64,000 nucleotides of DNA from Areca catechu. Its lineage: Eukaryota > Streptophyta > Magnoliopsida > Arecales > Arecaceae. The notes beneath the pieces were generated by a model. That model saw only the letters and a list, made by a program, of their open reading frames with translations, was not told the DNA's origin and did no database searches. Both the position numbers and the translations under genes were made by a program. The stretch lies in the NCBI GenBank assembly GCA_021397845.1, contig CM038049.1, positions 110,514,877-110,578,876 on the forward strand, read 5' to 3'. Below are positions 31,219-42,037 of the stretch, in pieces; within the stretch, counting starts at the first letter, position 1, and each line of letters opens with the position of its first letter.

Positions 31219-33021
31219 ATGGCTAAGGGAAGAGCTCCAAATGCCACTACCAGGAGGGATATCTCTCCTTCCAGGTCTGAGGAGCCTCTTAGGGAGAATG
31301 ATTTTGCTTCCACCACCCCTACTGCTGCAGAACCTACCATCACGTTGGGGTTGCAATAGTTCCAAACCTTGATGAATCGCATTGAAACACTTACGGCTAC
31401 GGTTCAGCATTTCCAGGAAGCTGCCGACAACCGACAGCAACTACCAGCTACTTCCTGTACCAATCCTCCGACTGCTGCTGAGGGAGGCCGACGGCCAGAG
31501 ATCCTTCAGCCTGGTTCTCATGCCGCCATGGAGTCCCGGAGGTCCTTGGATGATCGTGCTGACGGCAAAAGGGCGAGGTCTGCTTCACCTTCCTACACCG
31601 AGTCCATCCCGTTCGACGGTCGGCTTGCCGTCGAACCTCCAAAGGACTACGCCAGCAAGATCATGAGCATGGAGGAGCGCATTGCTGAAACCGCCCTCTG
31701 GCAGAAGGCCGAAGGGGGATAGGTATACGACTCCCATCTCCTGTTCTTCAAGGAGATTCTGGCGGAGACGACCCCCCGCCACTTCAAGATCCCCCAGGTG
31801 GACCCCTACAATGGTACCACTGATCCGATGGACCATCTGGGCATGTACAAAGCCCATATGATGGTCCAAGGTGCCTCCGATGCTCTCCATTGCATTGCCT
31901 TCCCTGCAACCCTCAAGAAGACCACCCGTATGTGGTTCTCCGCCATCCGGCCAAGTACGATCCACTCTTTCTCTCAACTCGAGTCACCTTTTCTTTTCCA
32001 TTTCAGGACTTGCAGTCGGACCCCGAGGAATACCGACTGCCTCTTTCTCATGCTGCAAAAGGAGGGAGAGACCCTTCGGGATTTCATGGCCCGTTTCAAC
32101 TCAGCGGCCATGGAAGTCCCGAATTTGAATGAGGCTGTAGCGATGTCAGCCTTAAAGCGAGGGCTTCTCTCGTTCAGGCTGACTTTCTCCCTGGACAAGA
32201 AACATCCGACAAGCTACAGTGAACTCCTCGCCAGAGCATAGAAGTATGCCCTAGCGGAAGAACAAGCCACCGACCGACGTCAAGCTGAAGGAAGGCTGGC
32301 CCCCAAGAAGTGGAGCTATAAGACTCCTGAAGACCGACCTCCGAGCGGCAGTCGACGGTCGGCCCAATGCCGAAGCCCGAAGCCGAGGGACTTCCCCCGA
32401 AGGTTCGAGACTTATGCTCCTCTGTCCCTGCCAAAAGAGAAGATCCTCATGGAGATCAAGAACGAGACCTTTCTGCAGAGGCCTCGGCTAATGAGGGGCC
32501 CTCCTACCCTAAGGAACAAAGATAAATTCTGTCGTTTCCATAGAGATCATGGGCATAGTACTGAGGAGTGCCTGCAGCTGAAGGATGCCATTGAAGACCT
32601 TATCCGAAGGGGATACCTGCGCAAGTATGTTTGACCCCATTGGGACCAGGCTGAAGCATCAAACACCCAAAACCCTCAGGAGGAGACAGAGCTCCCCAAC
32701 CAGAGGCCAACTGGTGGGGATGTCGGCATGCTACATTGGCAATCCGAAGAAAGTCAGTAGGACGGGACTGATGTTGCTAAAAGGTCCCAGGACTCCAATG
32801 CCATCACTTTCTCTGATGAAGATCTCTTGGAAACTCATATTTTTAAGAATGATCCTGTAGTCGTGTCGGTAGTGATTGCCAATTACGATGTAAGGAGAAT
32901 ACTTATAGATAATGGAAGCTCGATAGAGGTATTGCTGTATGATGCTTTTGTAAGAATGAATCTATCCAGATCCATGCTGCGGGAATCCCCCGCGTCGCTG
33001 ACAGGCTTTGGGGGCAACTCC
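31219..33021 (+). pseudogene. Gypsy B gag and protease (5' part)
   Basis: The ATG at 31219 (MAKGRAPNATT) opens a single frame running to 33021. The retrotransposon gag domain spans about 31790-32260 (PYNGTTDPMDHL, RDFMARFNSAAM, ALKRGLLSFRLTFSLDKKHP). A zinc-binding CRFHRDHGHSTEEC lies near 32535. Protease ILIDNGSS has its Asp at 32908-32910. In-frame stops: TAG at 31354, 31720, 32239 and 32758, and TGA at 32632. At 32239 Gypsy C has CAG (Gln), so TAG replaced a glutamine codon. The TGA at 32632 is shared with Gypsy A, so it may be the natural or an inherited gag end. The frame is cut by the 33022 insertion and resumes at 34660. Confidence 0.85.
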
Positions 33022-34659
33022 TGGTGCGGGCACCAGACTCAGAAGAAGACTTCAGAGCTCCATCTGGATCTCTGATTAACCTTGCCCGAAGAATTAGGGT
33101 TTTTTGGTTTTTAATAAGAGTTGACTAGATCAACTTAATTTAGCTTGAGTCTACATTACCTGCATTTTATTTTGTTGAGTCATGTTGACTCAGTAGTGGA
33201 CTAGGGTTTCAAACTGGGATGTTACACTTTCTTCCAAGACCAGGCAAGTGGACACCACACTCCCAGCCACACTCCCAGTCCAGGGGGCGCCATATCCACA
33301 TCCAGTAGCTTTTGGTCCCCACTCCACAGATGGCAACTTCCTTCTCTCATGCGCCAGATAAAGAGAAGTCCACCAAGAGACCACAAATCAAGGGGGCGGC
33401 CAAGACTTTCCCAAGAAACCCAAAGCAAAGAAGGGAAGAAATCATCTTGGAAGAGAATTTCAAGGGGGCGCCCACTACCTGCCAAAGACATCCAAAACAA
33501 AGATGGGAAGGACCTTGACTTAGGGAGGAAGAAAAGGAGGAGTCCAAAAGAGTTGATCCAGGGAAGGAAGAAAATTTTTCTTGAAGATCCAAGCAAGGTG
33601 GCGCCATCTACCTGCCATTTATAACCCAAATCCATTTTTTTTGGTATTTTGGCCGACCATATGTGAAGGATTTGCCCTAATTTGTAGATCCCCTCCTTTA
33701 GTCCCACATGGGAAGATGTGAAACCCTCCTCCCTTGTTAAGCCTTATAAATTAAACCCCTCTTGTATGTTTATAGCAATCAGATGAATGAAAGAAATTTT
33801 TCCTGAGCAAACTTGTGTTTTTTCTTTTCCGCACTTGCTTCCAGGTGTTGAGCTCCGTGAGGGAGTAAATCCGGGTTCCCCTGGAACCTTGAGGAGGTGA
33901 GAGATCTCCAAATCCCCAAACCTTAGGTTAGCCACTCAACTCCCAAACCCTAGCCGCCATCACCCTTCTCTTTCCACCAAGCCCTAGTCTATTTCCCTTC
34001 TCACGGCCACCATCTCCAAGTCCAGGCCGACCACCAGCATCCAGCCCCAGTCCAGATACTGCAGATCTACAACAATTCTAAGAGGAAGTCAGATCGGCCT
34101 CCAGGAGAATTTGATTTCAACAACTTCAGCTTTCAAGTTCTTCAACCTGGTAAGATATTTTCTTGAGTTTCTGAATTCCATCATTTGTTCCTCTTCTTTC
34201 CTAGATCTTGAGTCCAGGAGAAGCCGACCAAACCACGAGACCAGTATTGGAGGATCCATTGCGAAGATAGCCGACTCCGAGGATCCCACAATCTGCTCGA
34301 GAGAGTTCTTCCACCAGAATCCTGAGAAGATCACTGTCTGGTTAGTAAACCATCCCTCCTCTCTATTTCTGTTCTGTTGAAAGTTCAGAGCGAAACCCTA
34401 GGTCTGGGAGTTTCTTAACCCCCAGCGATCCGTTACTTCTGAACTACTTTGATAATTTGGTTCCTTCTAAACTGTGCTTTCAATCTTTACTTAGTTTCCT
34501 TCAACGTAGTTTAGCTTTACTTTTAGTCGAAGCCAATTTCTGAAATATATATAAAAAGAAAAAAAAAAGAATTAATCTTAATTTTACTTCCGCATACGTT
34601 TCTTTGTTCTTTGTTCTGCATCATTTTTGGTATCAGAGCTTTCGTGCTGCATCAACTCC
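33017..34659 (+). mobile_element. Near-solo LTR insertion (33022-34654) with 5-bp duplication ACTCC
   Basis: ACTCC at 33017-33021 and 34655-34659 flanks a TG...CA insertion in the Gypsy B protease frame. The LTR itself is 33022-34623 (TGGTGCGGGCACCAG...CTGCATCA), with a TATAAATT promoter motif at 33745-33752. It is followed by an iMet-type primer site (TGGTATCAGAGC, 34628-34639), a few leader bases and a second CTGCATCA at the very end. The second terminus must come from the lost 3' LTR, so almost all of the element was deleted between leader and LTR end. Frames inside show no domain. Confidence 0.85.
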
Positions 34660-37600
34660 GTTGAAGTAGAAGGAGAAATAGTTCTCCCTGTGACAATTGG
34701 GATGTAGCCCCTCCAGAAAACCCTCCTCATCAATTTTGTGGTTGTTCGGACGACCTCGCATTACAATGCTATCTTGGACCGACCGGCACTCAACAAATTC
34801 AGAGCCATCGTGTCCACTTACCATCTATTGGCAAAGTTTTCGACCAGGAGCAGGGTCGGAGTGATGAGGGGAGACTGTCGGATGTCCAGGCAGTGTTTGA
34901 CCATTATGAATCAACAGTCGGAAGGCCATCCCACCTTGGAGCAACTCGACCCAAGGGTTGAGGCCGATGGCCTCTGTCAGCGAGGGGAAAGGATTTTATT
35001 TGTTCCCCTTCGAGAGGATGATCCTACCAAAGTCCTTCAGATTGGAGGCTCCCTCAGTGAAAACCTTAAGTCGGAGCTGATCAGCTTTCTTAGGAGTAAC
35101 GCCGATGTCTTTGTTTGGTCGGTGTCGGACATGCCTGGAATATCATCGGAGGTCATCACTCACCAACTCAAGGTCGATCCGACCTACCGACTCGTCCGAC
35201 AAAAGAAGAGGAGCTTCACTGTCGAAAGACAGAAAGCCATTGATGAAAAAGTAAAGAAGCTCCGTGATGCTGGCTTCATCAGGGAAGTCCACTACCCTGA
35301 GTGGCTGGCGAATGTGGTTATGGTGAAGAAGTCCAATGGGAAGTGGAGGATCTGTGTGGATTACACCGACCTCAACAAGGCCTATCCGAAGGACAGCTTC
35401 CCAGTAACCAAAATTGATCAGCTGGTGGATGCCACGGCCGGCCACCAACTTCTCAACTTTATGGATGCCTTTTCCGGCTACAATCAAATAAAGATGCATC
35501 CGGAAGATAAGGAGAAGACCGCCTTCATCACTGACAAGGGTCTGTACTGTTATCGAATGATGCCCTTCGGCTTGAAGAATGTCGGCACCACTTTTCAAAG
35601 GTTGATCAACCGGGTGTTCGAAGGTCAGCTGGGCAGGAACATGGAGGCTTATGTGGATGACATGATAGTGAAGAGTCTCCATAAGGATGATCACATCAAG
35701 GACCTGCAGGAATCCTTGATGCACTCAGGTGCTATTGGATGAAGTTGAACCCCATGAAATGCACTTTTGGGATAACTTCTGGCAAATTCCTTAGTTTTCT
35801 GGTAACACAGAGGGGAATTGAAGTGAATCCTGACAAGATAAAAGCCATCACGGAGATCGCACACCCGACCAACAAAAAGAAGGTACAAGAGCTCACCGGC
35901 CGAATAGCCTCTCTTAGCCGTTTTATCTCCCGTTCGGCTGAGAAGTCCCTGCCATTCTTTAAGACCCTGCATCGATCAGAGGGCTTTGTTTGGATTGATG
36001 AGTGTTGGTCAGCTTTTGAAACACCGAAGGAGTACTTGAAGAACCCTCCGCTGTTGGCCAAGCCGACGGAGGGGGAGCCTTTGTACCTCTACCTTTCGGC
36101 ATCATACGAAGTGATCTGCGCCATCCTTGTGCAAGTCAAAGAGGATGGACCGCAAAAGCCTATCTATTATATCAGCAAAGTCCTCCGCGACGCCGAAATA
36201 AGGTACCCCAAGATGGAAAAGTTAATATACTCCTTGGTCACATCCGCCAAGCGGCTCCGACCGTACTTCCAAGTGCACCCGATTGTAGTGCTGACCGACC
36301 AACCCCTCAAGGCAATCCTTCGGAGCCCAGATACATTTGGTCGGCTCGCCAAGTGGGCCATCAAGCTAGGGGAGTTCGACATCTCTTTCCAGCCATGTTC
36401 TGCTTTGAAGGCCCAGGTAATTGCTGACTTCATTGCAGAATGCACGTGGAGACAGGAGATGCCTCCTCGAATGGTCGAAGTACCTGAAGCTGATGCTGTC
36501 TATGAAGTAGAACCAGCCTAGACTTTCCATGTAGACGGAGCGTCCAACCTCGCAGGCTGTTGGGCCGGACTGATTCTGGCCGACCCGGATGAGGAGAACC
36601 TGGAGTATGCATTGCATTTTTTATTTCAGGTGTCAAATAATCAAGCAAAGTACGAAGCCCTCCTTGCGGGGCTGCGGATCACCAACGAACTGGGCATCCA
36701 CCGACTTAGAGTTTTCTCTGACTCCCAGCTGGTGGTCAATCAAGTGAAGGGGGAATTTGAAGTCTGGGATCTGACCCTAGCAAAATATTTGAACAAGGTA
36801 CAAAACCTTCTCCCTTGGTTAAAACATTTTGAAATCCTCCACATACCTCGTATGCAGAACTCTCGGGCGGACGCTCTGTCGAGGCTGGCTACGGTCGCCA
36901 GCGGGACTTCTGACCGAACCTTTGTAGAGTATTTGTGACACCCTAGCATTGCCGAAGAGCCGACCGAGATCCACCAGGTGGAACATGAAGCTTCTTGGAT
37001 AGATTCGATCCTTACTTTCCTGGCCAAGGGAACTCTTCCGGAAGATCCAGCAGAGGCTAAGCGGGTGCGCCTGACGGCCTCTAAGTACGTCGTCCTTGAC
37101 GGCGTCCTTTATAAGCGATCATTCTCACAGCTGCTATTGAAGTGCTTGGGGCCGGCGGACGCTAACTACGCCCTCAGAGAAGTCTATGAAGATATTTGTA
37201 GCGACCACCTCGGAGGGAGATCCTTAGCTTACAAGATCATCCGGCAGGGATATTACTGGCCTGCCATCCAGAAGGATGCATCGGACTTCATCCGAAGGTG
37301 AGACACGTGTCAAAGGTACTCCATCATTCAAAGGAGACCCGCTAGTGAGCTGACTCCGATCACCGCCCCATGGCCGTTCGCACAGTGGGGGATGATATCC
37401 TGGGACCCTTTCCCCTGGCCTCCGGGCAACGAAAATTTTTGCTTGTGGCTATCGACTATTTCACCAAGTGGGTGGAAGCCGAACCACTAGCACAGATAAC
37501 GGAAGCTAAGGTGGAGAACTTCATCCAGAATAATATCATCTTTCGATTCGGTATTCCCCGGATGATTATTACTGATAATGGGAGACAATTTGACAACTCA

Positions 37601-38225
37601 AAGTTTCAGGATTTTTGTCAGCAATATCATGTCTCTCATCGACTTACTCAATCGGCCACCCTCAGTGCAACGGAGAGGCTGAAGTCACCAACCGAACAAT
37701 CTTGCATGGGCTGAAGACCCGGCTCAATGAAGCAAAGGGACTTTGGATGAAGGAACTCCATTCAGTATTATGGGCATATCGGAGACTGCCAGAGTGTCGA
37801 CCGGCAAAACTCTATTCAACCTCAATTACGGAAGTGAAGCTGTCATCCCTATTGAGACTTCTCTTCAATCTCTCCGGATTGACCACTACGCCGAACCGGC
37901 CAACTCTGAGCGGCGGAGGGCTGACTTGGACTTGCTTGAGGAAACTAGGCTTCAGGCAAGCATGAAGATGGCAGTATGCCACCAAAAGATGGCGAAATAT
38001 TACAACTCATGAGTCAAGGCGTGAGCTTTCTGAGTCGGAGACTTGGTCCTGCGAAGGGTCAAAATCTCGAGATCGACCGAGCAAGGCAAGCTTTCCCCAA
38101 ATTGGGAAGGACCTTATCGGGTCGTCGAAGTGGTTCGAGCCGGTACTTATCGACTTGAATTTTTGGACGGACGGTAGTTGGCGCGCCCGTAGAATGTAGA
38201 CAACCTCCACAAGTATTATCAATGA
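34660..38225 (+). pseudogene. Gypsy B pol: RT, two RNase H domains, integrase
   Basis: RT: QKKRSFTVERQ, WRICVDYTDLNKAYPKDSF, YVDDMIV (35650-35661). A frameshift near 35730 leads into the RT thumb (KCTFGITSGKFLSFLV). The first RNase H follows (PIYYISKVLRDAE, LTDQPLKAILRS). Then a second, archaeal-type RNase H: FHVDGASN, YEALLAGL, FSDSQLVVNQVKGEF and ADALSRLA. Integrase: zinc region near 37200-37310, core AIDYFTKWVEAEP, TDNGRQFDN and NGEAEVTNRT, with a GPYRVVEVVRAGTYRLE module at the end. Stops: TAG about 34735, TAG 36519, TGA 36936, TGA 37299 and a TAG in the RPWNV motif. Further frameshifts lie near 37310 and 37660. The end is NLHKYYQ, TGA 38223-38225. The double RNase H supports Tat lineage. 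Confidence 0.9.
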
Positions 38226-38247
38226 AGTTTATATTTCTTCTACGAAC

Positions 38248-38715
38248 CACTTCCGAAAGTCTGACTCCGATCGGCGAAGGCTCTGTGGCAGCCCACTACC
38301 GAAAGTCCGACTCGGGTCGGTGAAGGCTCTAGGGTAGCTCACTTTTGAAAGTCCGACGCTGGTCGGCAAAGGCTCTAGGGCAGCCCACTTCCGAAAGTCC
38401 TACTCTGGTCGGCAAAGGCTCTAGGGTAGCCCACTTCCGAAAGTCCGACTCTGGTCGGCAAAAGCTCTAGGGTAGCCCATTTCTGAAAGTCCGACTCCGG
38501 TCGGCAAAGGCTCTAGGGCAGCCGACTTCCAAAATTCTGACTCCGGTCGACAAAGGCTCTAGGGCAGCCCACTTCCGAAAGTCCGACTCTGGTTGGCAAA
38601 GGCTCTAGGGTAGCCCACTTCCGAAAGCCCGACTCCTGTCGGCAAAGGCTCTAGGGTAGCCCACTTCCGAAAGTCCGACTCCAGTCGGCAAAGACTCTAG
38701 GGCAGCCCAATCCGG
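38248..38715. repeat. ~48-bp tandem repeat array (about 10 units), Gypsy B
   Basis: Units have a CTTCCGAAAGTCCGACTC core followed by GGTCGGCAAAGGCTCTAGGG and CAGCCCA. They are the reverse complement of the 7050-7405 array in Gypsy A. Confidence 0.9.
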
Positions 38716-39130
38716 AAAGTCGACGGACCAACACTTAGGATAAATTTTTTAAGCTCGTTGCTCCGGCCTGAGCTGAAATCTGACCGCTGCCTCAACTGCT
38801 TCTGATTCCGAAAAGCCGATGGACCAACACTTATGATAAATTTTCTAAGCTTGTTGCTCCGTTCTGAGCTAAAACCCGATCGCTGCCTCAACTGCTTCTG
38901 ATTCCGGAAAGCCGACTGACCAACACTTAGGATAAATTTTCTAAGCTTGTTGCTCTGGCCTGAGCTGAAATCCGACCACTACCCTAATCTATTCTCGGTC
39001 CGGAAGGCCGACAGGCCAGTACTTAGAGTGAAAATCCTATGGGGATTTGGTGCGGCTGAAGTTACTATTCGATGTTTACCCTGAAGATCCGACCACTCAC
39101 TCAGATATGTCGACTGGTCCATACTTAGCA
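38716..39130. repeat. ~105-bp imperfect tandem repeats (about 4 units), Gypsy B
   Basis: Units share GACCAACACTTAGGATAAAT, a TTGTTGCTCCGGCCTGAGCTG-like core and CCTCAACTGCTTCTGATTCC. They are decayed at the right end. They sit between the 48-bp array and the antisense gene, as in Gypsy A. Confidence 0.8.
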
Positions 39131-39246
39131 AAATTTTAGAAAGGAAGACATTAGACTGTGTAAAACGACAAGACATTGAGAAAGAAACTTTTCATTACTT
39201 CAAAAGGTTTCTTTACAAAATCTGAAGGTTAGACCTTTACAAACGA

Positions 39247-41423
39247 CTAGGTCTGACCTTCGGAGGTTACAACAACTACGGCCACCTCGGCCCCTTCAGC
39301 AACAGCAGCGGTCCCGGCCCCCTCGGCCCCTTCGGCCCCTTCGGCTACCTTTGCCTTGACTCTAGCTGGGGCGTCCGCTCCGGCTACTTCCGCAACGACC
39401 TCCATTGGGGCATCAGTTGCTTGGGCAGTCGGGTCCATCCCACCCAAAGCTTCTGCTTTCGCCAGCTTCGGCGGTTGAAGGAATGCCAGATCGAGTTCTA
39501 GGAAGGCGGCACTAACCTTTCTCAGGCACTCGTCATACCCGTAATCGAAGCCGACCGTCCCGGCTTCGTTCATCTCCTCCGTGAAGTCCTCGAAGGCCTT
39601 GTACTCTGCAACGGCCTTCTTGTCGACCGTCTTCAGCAGATCCTGGGCTGTCTTCAGCAAGCCCTTGTATCTCTCTGCCGATGCTTGATACCCCTTTACA
39701 TGGATATCGAGATGGGTCAGACGACCCTCCTCGATGGCCAGTTGATGGGCCAGGGTCTTAATCTTCTTCTTCTTGTTCTTCAGCCTTGCCTCCCGATTCA
39801 CCTTCTGGGCAAGCAAGTCTTCTACCAGTTTCTTCTGGGCCTCCAGTTCGGCCTGCAGGGGGGACACCTCTACCACTGCGGCCCTCAAGCCAAGCACCTC
39901 TTCTTTGGAAGTCGTCAGCGCCTCCCAGGCTATGTCCCTCACTAGCTGGGCTGCTTCGGCCCTCTGGGTTAACTGCTCTTTTATATAGAGCAGCTCACCC
40001 AGCCCCTCATCCATCAGGAGGTTATCCTTGATGAGCTACCGACAAACAGTCGTGGTTAGAGAATTACAAGTCATAAATTCTAAGTGAAGGCAGGAAGAGT
40101 GAAACTTACCCCCAGAAGATGGCGGAGAGAACTTCTGGCTGCCTCGTTCACCGACAGCCCGTCGGTGTCGGGGGTGGCCCTCTGAAGCTGTTCCTTCACT
40201 TCCTCGGTAGCGCACCACAGTAGGCGCTCCGCCTCCTCCCCAGGGCACCGGCGGCCCTCTCGCCAATGGCCGACGGCCCCTCTCCCGTAGGGGTTCTTTG
40301 GGTCGTCAGGGGGATCATTGCAGTCGCCTCCAACGGCGAGGATGCAAGGGCTATTCCTGTCCCTATTGACATCGAGCACCTCTCTTCTATTTGGATGCCC
40401 GGCTGTTCGACTGAAGAAGATCTCTCGGAAGTGATCAGCCTTCGACATTTGGTCAAGGGCATGTCATCCCTTGACTCGACCGACACCACCACGACGGATG
40501 GTTCCATCGTCCGTCACTTCTTCGACCTTTCAGGTGCCGGTTCAGTCGCCCGCTTCTTCAGCTCTTGCGGTGTCAGCTCTGCGATGCGGATGTCCCTCCA
40601 TTGTGCGGATCATGCTGAGAGGACCACCCGATCTGGCTTCATCTTTTCGCCTGTCAGCAATCAAAGTCAGAGTTAATGGCAGTCATCAAACCGATCAAAA
40701 ATACAAAAGAGAAGCCGATCTCTCTCTCTACATGACTCTTGTCCTACCTAGCCTTGGCTGCCGACTGAGTATGGCCTGGTGAAGGTTCTCCTCAAGAAGC
40801 ATAAAGCCGATAAACTTTGGATCCTCTCCCTCCAACTTATGGAAGTCAGCCTCGTCGGCCCTCGAGACTTTCCTTCCATTTAGAGTGTTCGGCCTCGGCT
40901 CCCTCCAAGCCGCTACAAAGCCCCATGGCTCAAGGCTATCTACAAAGAAGTATCGGGACTTCCATCCGTGAATTACGGACGGAAGTCCCCTTAGAATCTT
41001 CCAGCTAGGGCATGGACTGAACATCCACCACTCCTGGCTTCGAAAGTCCTGTTTCAGTAGAAAGAAGTTCGAGAATAGGGATACCCTAGGCTCTATGTCG
41101 ACCTCCCGACAAAGGAACACGAAGTCGTATAGGACCCTAATGCTGTTCGGCGTCAGCTGGGAAGGTGTGATCCTATAAGTATTGAAGACCTGTACGAAAA
41201 AGCTATGAATCGAGAAACGAAGATCGGCTTTCAGGTGGTCTTCGTACATAAGGAGGGCTCCTATGTTCAGAGGTCCGTTCACCCTACCCTCGCGGCTGGG
41301 GATGGTCAGGTGCAAGATGGAAGGGATGTTATATATGATTCTAAGGTTCTCGACCCTCTCTCGGGTCATGGCCGACAGGATGTCAAAGGGACCTGGTTCC
41401 CTATGACCGCGAGCCACAACCAT
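39247..41423 (-). pseudogene. Antisense spliced gene of Gypsy B (PF04195-like)
   Basis: Proposed exons (minus): 41423-40748, 40649-40110 and 40035-39247. Intron 1 is 40747-40650 (CTAG|GTAGG ... TTGCTGACAG) and intron 2 is 40109-40036 (GTAAGT ... TCGGTAG). Phases are 1 and 0, as in the other two copies. Exon 1 has YEDHLKADLRF, LTPNSIRVLYDFV, EWWMFSP and IHGWKSRYFF. Exon 2 has a basic patch and a VVVVSVES stretch. Exon 3 (LIKDNLLMDEGLGELLYIKEQLT) is a coiled coil followed by FDYGYDECLRK...LDLAFL and a long A/E/V-rich tail ending GQT. Stops in exon 2 (a TGA near its start, another near 40510) break it, but exons 1 and 3 are open throughout. The TATA box is at 41597-41591. Confidence 0.75.
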
Positions 41424-41590
41424 CCTAAAAGGGTTGTAGAGAAGGAAAGAGATGGGGGAAGATGAAGATGGGACTAACCTGATTCTTTGGGTCCCTAAAG
41501 GAGCCTAAAAATAGTGCAGGGAGGGAGGAGGCGACTTTCTCTTCCAGCACAAATGCAGCAATAGGTTCCTTTTGGGCGCTGCCCTCCTCC

Positions 41591-41597
41591 TTTTATA
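41591..41597 (-). promoter_or_regulatory. TATA box of the Gypsy B antisense gene
   Basis: The minus strand reads GCCTATAAAAGG about 170 bp upstream of the ATG at 41423. Its position and context match the Gypsy A copy (4173-4180). Confidence 0.6.
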
Positions 41598-41599
41598 GG

Positions 41600-42020
41600 C
41601 ATTCGGGGGCCGCATCCCAATGCATCCACCACATGATGAGATCCGACGGCCGTCGCTTCGATTCCTGAGTTGGACGGGAATCCGAGGGGTCATGCCAAAT
41701 CCCATTTGACCGTGATCCGCATGACAGTCGAAGCAATGGCGGATGGGCCGCTCCGGTAAGTGCACTAACCATCCTGATGGTGCCACGTGTCCCACATCGC
41801 ATCAAGAATCCAAACAGACAGCTGCCACGTGCCATACCGGCCATAACTGCTCCCACAATCCTTGCAAACCAGGCACTGACACCTGTCCCGGGGCAAAAAT
41901 TGGAGCAGGAGGCGGCCGGACGCAGCACGCCGAATTGGATTCGCCATCATTTGAAAGGCTGGTGCATTTACCGCTATTTAATGCCCTCGCCCTTCGAGCC
42001 TATGGACTCGCTCGAAGCAT
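41600..42020 (-). other. Upstream region of the Gypsy B antisense gene
   Basis: Between the TATA box and the polypurine tract lies sequence matching the reverse complement of about 3711-4170 in Gypsy A, including a GACAGGTGTCAG segment and CCACGTGGC/GCCACGTGG-type motifs with CACGTG cores (G-box-like). No protein gene is visible. This is the likely promoter region. Confidence 0.5.
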
Positions 42021-42037
42021 AAGGGCAAGGGGACAAC
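42021..42037 (+). other. Gypsy B polypurine tract
   Basis: AAGGGCAAGGGGACAAC directly precedes the 3' LTR start TGTTGTACC at 42038. Confidence 0.8.

Noticed and set aside
34628..34639. tRNA gene at the TGGTATCAGAGC matches (also 16188, 55649, 12309 complement)
   Set aside because: Only 12-13 bases complementary to the iMet tRNA 3' end are present; these are primer-binding sites.
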